Part shown: one piece after another, positions 58,700 to 64,000 of the stretch
Numbering within the stretch: position 1 is the first letter of the stretch
How the letters are laid out: every line of letters begins with the position of its first letter
DNA from: Capnocytophaga granulosa ATCC 51502
Lineage (GTDB): Bacteria > Bacteroidota > Bacteroidia > Flavobacteriales > Flavobacteriaceae
Length of the DNA: 64,000 nt
Assembly (NCBI RefSeq): GCF_000411115.1
Contig: NZ_KE150259.1
Coordinates: 6,684 to 70,683, forward strand
Direction of reading: 5' to 3'
Translations under genes and position numbers: made by a program
The notes under the pieces: generated by a model
Database searches by the model: none
What the model was told of the DNA's origin: nothing
Seen by the model: only the letters and a program-made list of their open reading frames with translations

Positions 58700-59056
58700 T
58701 TATAAGTGTTTGCGTGTTTCTTTTATAATTTTGGTAGCATTCCCCAGTACGACATGGTCGTCAATGACTAATATAGGTCGTTTCAGGAAGGTATAATGTT
58801 CCAAAATAAGGTCTTTGTAATCATTCTCCGTCAGGTCTTTTTCGTTGAGTTGGCGTTCTTTGTAGAGTTTAGAGCGTTTGTTGAACAAGAGTTCATACTT
58901 TCCAGTAACATTCTTGAGCTGTTCGAGATCGGTCTCGCAGATAGGCTCTTCTTTTACATCTTGAAAGGTGAAATCCTCCAATACTTTGAGTTCGTGGAGA
59001 ATGCGTTGGCAGGTATCGCAACTGCTAAGGTAGTAAACTTTCCGTGTGGGTGTCAT
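58700..59056 (-). CDS. ArsC/Spx-like thioredoxin-fold protein
   Basis: 118 residues. CDTC at residues 13-16 is a CxxC redox motif in the position used by Spx and MgsR, and FLKRPILVIDDHVVLGN is the conserved RPI region. Overall it is closest to the ArsC/Spx group without a clear assignment. The start overlaps the DUF3298 stop by 4 bp (ATGA), so the two are translationally coupled. Confidence 0.85.
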   Translation of the reverse strand: MTPTRKVYYLSSCDTCQRILHELKVLEDFTFQDVKEEPICETDLEQLKNVTGKYELLFNKRSKLYKERQLNEKDLTENDYKDLILEHYTFLKRPILVIDDHVVLGNATKIIKETRKHL

Positions 59057-59832
59057 TTTCTTTTTGGGGCATTAAGGTTAAATGAAAGCCAAGGATTTAC
59101 TTCGGAGAGAGGGATTTTTACCTCCAAAACTCCGGTGCTATAAGGGGCTATTTCATATGGGTTATACAATAAAATGAGGTGGTTTTGATCAAAACCAATG
59201 TTTTTAGGCAAGGCAAAGATATCATTCTGGAACATAAAGCCGTTTTCACTAAGTTCTTCCTCTTCGGAGAGGTTGAAAGTCTCTCTGAAGTGCTTTTCGG
59301 CTACCTCCAAGATCTTGTCCTTATTGGTAAAGAGTGCTGCCTGAGGAAGGGGAGTACCATCGGAAGCCTTGAAGTTCATATAGCTGACCCAGTTGATAGG
59401 GTGGGCACCTCCTAAGTACTCATATCCTGAGCGCTGGAGGGAGATAAGGGCGTCATTCTCCAAGAGAATGGTGTCTACAATTTGTATCTGATAAGGGGAG
59501 ATGCCTTCGAACTGCTCTTTGTCGGCTTTGTACTGAGAAAGGAACAGCTCGCCTGCTTCCTTAACCCCCATGACAGTATCCTTTGCGGTGAGGATTCTGA
59601 CCAATTGTCGCTGAATAGTGTCGTTAAACGCTTGAGCAAAAGCACTAGGTTTTTTGCAAAGCATGTAATTGATGGAGACTTCAGCACAATCTTCGTCTCC
59701 ATCGCCGCAATCGTCGAGTATAATTTCCTGGTTTTCAAACTTATACTTTCCAGAAGGGAAGAATAGGAAGTAACCAACTACCCCAAGGGCAATCACACCA
59801 AGAGTGATGAAAAAGTATTTTTTACGTAACAT
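59053..59832 (-). CDS. DUF3298/DUF4163 protein, membrane anchored
   Basis: 259 residues with an N-terminal membrane segment (YFFITLGVIALGVVGYFLFF). The outside part matches DUF4163 followed by DUF3298: SGYEYLGGAHPINWVSYMNF is the typical motif, and NHLILLYNPYEIAPYSTG lies near the end. Related domains occur in the anti-sigma factor RsiV, but no sigma factor gene is next to it. A -7-like TATTTTTG lies at 59860-59853. Confidence 0.87.
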   Translation of the reverse strand: MLRKKYFFITLGVIALGVVGYFLFFPSGKYKFENQEIILDDCGDGDEDCAEVSINYMLCKKPSAFAQAFNDTIQRQLVRILTAKDTVMGVKEAGELFLSQYKADKEQFEGISPYQIQIVDTILLENDALISLQRSGYEYLGGAHPINWVSYMNFKASDGTPLPQAALFTNKDKILEVAEKHFRETFNLSEEEELSENGFMFQNDIFALPKNIGFDQNHLILLYNPYEIAPYSTGVLEVKIPLSEVNPWLSFNLNAPKRK

Positions 59833-59895
59833 TTTTATTGAGAATGTGAGGGCAAAAATAATCTATTTTTCAGAAACAAAAAAGAAAAATAAGAC

Positions 59896-60552
59896 TTATT
59901 TGTTTTTTTTAACATATATGTTTTCTGCTATCATGGAGGAAATGTTGATAGTTCGGCTATCTAGTTGAATTTCAATAGAATTGTCGAAGGAGTGTATCTC
60001 CAAAATCTTAATTTCTTTTCCGATAGAAATGTCTATCTTATTGAGATATTGCAAAAATTCTTTAGAAGTGTTCTTCACTCCTACACATTGGGCAACTTCG
60101 TTGGGCTTCATTTGGCTCAGCAGCTCACTTTTGAGAGAGGGCATGTGGCCAAACTTATCGGGGATGGGATCGCCATGGGGGTCTTTTTCGGGGTAGAGTA
60201 GGAGCTTGTCCAATTCCTCGATGAGCTTATCGGACTGTATATGCTCTAGCTGCTCGGCCACTTCATGGACTTCGTCCCAAGAGAAATGGAGCTTTTCCAC
60301 GAGAAATACCTCCCAAAGGCGGTGCTTTCGGATGACAAAGAGGGCGTTTTTCTCTCCTTCTTTGGTAAGGGAGACTCCTTGGTATTTCTTGTGTTCTACC
60401 CAGCCCTTTTCATGTAGCTTCTTGATCATATCGGTAACTGATGAGGCCTTGGTCTGCATGGCATCGGCTATGGCATTGGTCGTTACTTCCTCTAGGCGTT
60501 CTTGGACGAGATGGTAGATGATTTTCAGGTAATTTTCTTCAGAAAAGGTCAT
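59896..60552 (-). CDS. DtxR/MntR-family metal-dependent regulator
   Basis: 218 residues. A winged-helix DNA-binding domain (1-65, [20 protein letters not shown] and [19 protein letters not shown]) is followed by the metal-binding and dimerisation domain ([22 protein letters not shown]) and a C-terminal FeoA/SH3-like domain. It probably represses metal uptake when iron or manganese is plentiful. The ATG used overlaps the pyrF stop by 4 bp. Confidence 0.93.
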   Translation of the reverse strand: MTFSEENYLKIIYHLVQERLEEVTTNAIADAMQTKASSVTDMIKKLHEKGWVEHKKYQGVSLTKEGEKNALFVIRKHRLWEVFLVEKLHFSWDEVHEVAEQLEHIQSDKLIEELDKLLLYPEKDPHGDPIPDKFGHMPSLKSELLSQMKPNEVAQCVGVKNTSKEFLQYLNKIDISIGKEIKILEIHSFDNSIEIQLDSRTINISSMIAENIYVKKNK

Positions 60553-61388
60553 AGTGTAGGGAATTGGGTGTGAAGGATAGCAGCCATTTCTTGTTGGAGG
60601 GCATGGGCGGCTTCCCCTGCTTTTGAGGCGAAGTCTTCCCCCTGAGAGGCATAGATGACTGCACGAGAGGCGTTGATAATCAGCCCTACCGACTCGTTGA
60701 GTCCGTACTTGCATACTTGAGCGAGGTCGCCCCCTTGGGCACCTACTCCAGGGACGAGCAGGAAGGCATCAGGGACTATACGGCGAATCTCGGCCAAGTA
60801 TTCTGTCTTGGTAGCGCCCACTACATACATGAGATTCTGAGCGTTGTGCCACTGCTGGGAACGGGTGAGTACCTGCTGGTAGAGAGGTACCCCCTCGGTG
60901 GAGAGCGTCTGGAAATCAAAAGCTCCCTTGTTGGAGGTCAGTGCCAAAAGAATAGTAGCCTTGTCCTTGAAAGCCAAGAAAGGCTCTACGGAATCTTGCC
61001 CCATATAGGGGGCTACCGTTACGCTGTCGAATTGTAGGTCTTCAAAGAAAGCCTTGGCATACATGGTAGCTGTATTGCCTATATCACCTCGCTTGGCATC
61101 GGCTATGGTAAAGATACGAGGGTGCTGCTCATTGATGTAGTCAATGGTCTTTCTTAGCGACTGCCAGCCCCGCTCCCCATAGGCTTCATAGAAAGCAATA
61201 TTGGGCTTATAGGCAATGGTATAAGGGTGAGTGGCATCGATAATCGCCTTGTTAAAGGCAAAAATAGGATCTTCTTCCTTGAGTAGGAAAGGAGGGATTT
61301 TGCTTATATCCACGTCTAAGCCTACACAGAGGAAGGATTTTTTGGAGAATATTTCTTGCTTGAGAGTTTCTAAGTAGAAATTTTTCAT
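60549..61388 (-). CDS. pyrF: Orotidine 5'-phosphate decarboxylase
   Basis: 279 residues, the longer type of OMP decarboxylase. [12 protein letters not shown] opens the barrel, [11 protein letters not shown] carries the catalytic Lys/Asp, and [10 protein letters not shown] is the phosphate-binding end. It makes UMP. The stop overlaps the start of the dtxR-type gene. Confidence 0.96.
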   Translation of the reverse strand: MKNFYLETLKQEIFSKKSFLCVGLDVDISKIPPFLLKEEDPIFAFNKAIIDATHPYTIAYKPNIAFYEAYGERGWQSLRKTIDYINEQHPRIFTIADAKRGDIGNTATMYAKAFFEDLQFDSVTVAPYMGQDSVEPFLAFKDKATILLALTSNKGAFDFQTLSTEGVPLYQQVLTRSQQWHNAQNLMYVVGATKTEYLAEIRRIVPDAFLLVPGVGAQGGDLAQVCKYGLNESVGLIINASRAVIYASQGEDFASKAGEAAHALQQEMAAILHTQFPTL

Positions 61389-61427
61389 ATAATAAAGTGT
61401 ATTTTTATAAGATTTTTCTTCTGCTAA

Positions 61428-61964
61428 TTAGTCAAGATATTTTTCTATAGGCATGCCATTAACCAGGATACCCTTGAGTACCACTTGTCCTTTGTAGACA
61501 ACGATTTGGGCATAGGCCTCATTGAGCAGTCTTTCGGCTCTTGGGGCTTTGTTTTCGTTCATATAATAGCGATAAGGGAGGTCTAACCATATTTCATCAT
61601 CATCGTAAGAAAAGCCATAGGATTCGGCCTCTTCCCTGATATAACTATTGGTATTGGTGGGCGGTTGTAGGGTTACTTGGTCATAGACAAGCATTCCATG
61701 TTCGTCCTTTTTCACTGTGATATAGAGTTCTTTGAGGTCTTCCATATGCTGAAATTTTCTAGGCATGGGTACCTCTCTGTCCTCGTAGCTGATCATCACA
61801 TAGCGTCCGCGGAAGGCATCGTAAGGGTCAAGGGGGGCAATCTTCATCAGGAAGGTTTCGCCCCGCAAGAGAATCAATTCCCTATCAAAAATCATTTTTA
61901 GTGGGAAAGCCAGCTGTACCAGTACCATACAGGCAAAGGCTATGAGGAGGTATTTCTTACGCAT
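61428..61964 (-). CDS. GDYXXLXY-domain membrane protein
   Basis: 178 residues with an N-terminal membrane segment (LLIAFACMVLVQLAFPLKMI). The family motif appears as AFRGRYVMISYE. Proteins of this family are commonly encoded next to DUF2157 genes, as here, where the two overlap by 8 bp. Function unknown. Confidence 0.9.
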   Translation of the reverse strand: MRKKYLLIAFACMVLVQLAFPLKMIFDRELILLRGETFLMKIAPLDPYDAFRGRYVMISYEDREVPMPRKFQHMEDLKELYITVKKDEHGMLVYDQVTLQPPTNTNSYIREEAESYGFSYDDDEIWLDLPYRYYMNENKAPRAERLLNEAYAQIVVYKGQVVLKGILVNGMPIEKYLD

Positions 61965-63171
61965 TTTTCTTTTGTTTTAGAATGAAATAATTGGCTACAA
62001 AAAAGCCTATACCTAAGAGGATAAAGACAATTCCTTTGATAATAAAAGGGTAGTAACTATCAAAAAATCGTATAGCAATCTCAACAGAGATGACCGAAAG
62101 GCCATAATTGACCACTAAACTACGTTCGCTCTTAAATCCTTTCCAAATATAGTAAGCACCAAAGGCTAAAATAACTAAATCATATAGGTAAAGGCGCACT
62201 AAATAGATAGAAAATATATACAATAGAGGAAAAACTAATACAAGATCCAGTGCTTTTTCCTTTTTATCTATATAATAATACTTTGCAATAAGTAAAAAAT
62301 AGAAAAGTACTATAGCAATGGTCGTATATAGGGTGTAATTATTAAAAGAAGGAAAATCTTCTATAAAGAAACAAATAGGAATACACAAAAGGGCTGCTAC
62401 CTTATAAGCATTGTAATAAATACTTGTTTGTAGATACTTTCCTATCATAAGATAAATAGCAGAGAGTAAGACAAACCAAAGAATAGCGCCATCATCTCTT
62501 ATATTTGCAGAGAGGATAAACAAAGCTATTCCAGAAAAGACTACAGTAAGCCAGTGAAAGGCATAAGTAATCACACTATTTGCCTTATACCTTATATGCC
62601 AGATGTAAAAAGGCAAGATAAGCGCAAAGGTAACCAAAGAAGTATAGTAAGTAGGCCATTCTCTATACCCCAATATACAGAGCGCCCCTATCCCTATATA
62701 ATAGAGCACAGCTGTCGCCCGTGAGCGCATAAGGTAGAGGGTAGGCAAGGCTAAAATAAGCCAGAGAGTGAGGAAGCTAGCAAAGGAGCTATCAGGCAGG
62801 TTATATACCTGATGTACCATAGCAATCGTAGCCCCAATGGTCAAAGCGGTAAAGGCAGCGGCAGCTTCCCCCCACCAAGAGGTGAGTCCCTTTTTGAAAA
62901 GCAGGTAGCCACAAGCCGCCTGCCCTGCCAATAGGGGAAGGAAGGAGAAAAAGGTCTTTATCCAGCGGGGTAGCTCGTCCCAGTTATGTGCCAAAAGGAC
63001 AATAACTCCCAAAGCAATAAGAATCGCTCCCAGTGCTCCGAAGACGGTCAGAAGCCTATGGGAGGAGTTACTCTGGGTGCGCTGCTCGGCATAGTGGCGG
63101 ATACGCTCGGCCACTTCGGGGGAGATGACCTCGGCGGCGATGAGTTCGTCAAGTTCCTTTAGGATTTTCAT
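61957..63171 (-). CDS. DUF2157 membrane protein
   Basis: 404 residues: a cytosolic N-terminal helical part (1-40, EVAERIRHYAEQR) and about a dozen membrane segments starting FGALGAILIALGVIVLLAHN with the conserved W-D (HNWDELPRWIK). It pairs with the overlapping GDYXXLXY gene. Function unknown. It starts 4 bp after the glycosylase gene. Confidence 0.9.
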   Translation of the reverse strand: MKILKELDELIAAEVISPEVAERIRHYAEQRTQSNSSHRLLTVFGALGAILIALGVIVLLAHNWDELPRWIKTFFSFLPLLAGQAACGYLLFKKGLTSWWGEAAAAFTALTIGATIAMVHQVYNLPDSSFASFLTLWLILALPTLYLMRSRATAVLYYIGIGALCILGYREWPTYYTSLVTFALILPFYIWHIRYKANSVITYAFHWLTVVFSGIALFILSANIRDDGAILWFVLLSAIYLMIGKYLQTSIYYNAYKVAALLCIPICFFIEDFPSFNNYTLYTTIAIVLFYFLLIAKYYYIDKKEKALDLVLVFPLLYIFSIYLVRLYLYDLVILAFGAYYIWKGFKSERSLVVNYGLSVISVEIAIRFFDSYYPFIIKGIVFILLGIGFFVANYFILKQKKNA

Positions 63172-63175
63172 ATAA

Positions 63176-63886
63176 TTAGGTTTTTAATAGGGTGATAAAC
63201 TTGTCTATATACAGTTGTTTTTCCTTGGACTTGTATTGTTCTATATAGCGAGGGTGCTCCAGAACCACCATTTTCTTGAACAAAGAAGCCTCTTTGTTGA
63301 GCTTTTCCAAGAAAGTAGCGTTTTTCTTACCTAAAATATAGACTTCATTGGTGTCAAGGCCTAGGGCTATATGTTTTTTGAGGGTCTCTATCATATACTC
63401 ACGGGTCAAGGCAAAAAGCTCAGGGTCATCATAATAGTTGGCATTGAGCCAGTTGCCCTGCGCATTCTTTCGGACAATAGCCAAGGGGAAAGGTGAGTTG
63501 ATATAGTAATCCTTGTAAAAGGCAGCCACCCCTCCATACTGGGCAATCATATCATAGACGAATACCGAGGAGACCTCGTGGGTACGAGCCGAAAGCATGG
63601 GGATACCACAATCGTTTTCCAAGTGCTTGGTATCGGTAAAAGGCACTCCTGTAACCCCCGCCCCATGTCGGCTGGGATTGATGCCAATGATAAACTTGCG
63701 GGATACCAGGTCATTATAATATTTGTCATAAAAAGAGGTCATCACCTGTAGCGTCTCAGGGTTATCCAAGTAAGGGTTTAGTACAGCGAAGCCCTCAGGG
63801 AGTTTGCCCGTATACTGTAAGCTCTTGTTAAAGGCAATGATACGCTGCCCTATGGTAAGGGCAGCGTTGGGTGTGTGGTTGCTCAT
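63176..63886 (-). CDS. Uracil-DNA-glycosylase superfamily protein (SMUG2-like)
   Basis: 236 residues. GINPSRHGAGVTGVPFTD matches motif I of the UDG superfamily (catalytic Asn in GINPS), and VVLEHPRY corresponds to the motif II HP-x region. The overall sequence is like the SMUG2/DUF4918 group of Bacteroidetes. It would excise damaged uracil-type bases. The start codon begins immediately beside the bioA stop. Confidence 0.85.
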   Translation of the reverse strand: MSNHTPNAALTIGQRIIAFNKSLQYTGKLPEGFAVLNPYLDNPETLQVMTSFYDKYYNDLVSRKFIIGINPSRHGAGVTGVPFTDTKHLENDCGIPMLSARTHEVSSVFVYDMIAQYGGVAAFYKDYYINSPFPLAIVRKNAQGNWLNANYYDDPELFALTREYMIETLKKHIALGLDTNEVYILGKKNATFLEKLNKEASLFKKMVVLEHPRYIEQYKSKEKQLYIDKFITLLKT

Positions 63887-64000
63887 CTATATAAGTCCTT
63901 TTTGGCTTAGGTATGCTATACTCTCTTCCACCACCTGGTAGACCCTATCGAGCTGTTTGTCGGTGATGATATAGGGAGGTAATATATATATGGTATGATA
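63887..64000 (-). CDS. bioA: Adenosylmethionine-8-amino-7-oxononanoate aminotransferase, C-terminal end
   Basis: Only the last 37 residues are present; the gene continues beyond the window. YILPPYIITDKQLDRVYQVV is typical of the C terminus of BioA, a PLP enzyme that makes 7,8-diaminopelargonate in biotin synthesis. Other class III aminotransferases end in a similar way, so the assignment is probable rather than certain. Confidence 0.72.
   Translation of the reverse strand, partial: YHTIYILPPYIITDKQLDRVYQVVEESIAYLSQKGLI

Overview
The window reads as chromosomal DNA from a gliding or type IX secretion (T9SS) member of the Flavobacteriaceae, most likely a Capnocytophaga. The reasons are the mutY-ssb-gldE-gldD cluster, a 3238-residue surface protein with a gliding-motility-type (type B) C-terminal sorting domain, bacillithiol synthesis (bshB1), several flavobacterial DUF families, no obvious Shine-Dalgarno sequences, and many copies of the Bacteroidetes promoter pattern TTG-N19/20-TAnnTTTG. 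The genus call is inference. No tRNA, rRNA or CRISPR array was seen.

Layout. 1-4.4 kb: end of a DUF4294 gene, an outer-membrane barrel with an ArsC-like reductase, two tandem YD-repeat-like secreted paralogues, and bshB1. 4.4-9.8 kb: a candidate MITE, then eno, yidC and pyrG. 9.9-12.5 kb: an orphan phage-type terminase large subunit whose coding region contains a block of palindromic repeats read in frame, followed by a repeat-rich gap. 12.5-18.5 kb, plus strand: SPOR protein, psd, mutY, ssb, gldE, gldD, a Rieske-like lipoprotein lacking the ligand histidines, and a DUF6427-like membrane protein. 18.5-25.6 kb, mainly minus strand: rseP, ackA, a DUF3127 protein with an SSB-like tail, a split ThrE-type exporter and tyrS. 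25.7-36.9 kb: pepT, OmpA lipoprotein, M16 peptidase, MFS transporter, a small barrel, guaA and an M20 dipeptidase. 37.1-46.9 kb: the giant T9SS protein with near-identical 240-bp internal repeats. 47.3-56.1 kb: ftsZ, hisS, a ferredoxin-NADP reductase-like flavoprotein, a WG-repeat lipoprotein, birA, rsfS and ftsH. 56.3-64 kb, minus strand: DUF3078 barrel, ndh with an ArsC/Spx-like gene and DUF3298, then a tight operon bioA(end)-SMUG2-like-DUF2157-GDYXXLXY-pyrF-dtxR.

The most unusual property is not a gene. Nearly every larger intergenic gap holds degenerate tandem repeats with a 7-bp period. The units differ from gap to gap (for example TTAATGA, CAATGAC, TAGTGGT, GTGAAGA, AACTCAA, AACAATT), but many fit a common core ARTGRNN. 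Many arrays switch orientation midway, giving long hairpins; several lie between convergent genes, some run into the last codons of a gene, and some lie in 5' leaders. A second layer is made of short palindromic REP-like repeats, which also account for the insert inside the terminase gene.
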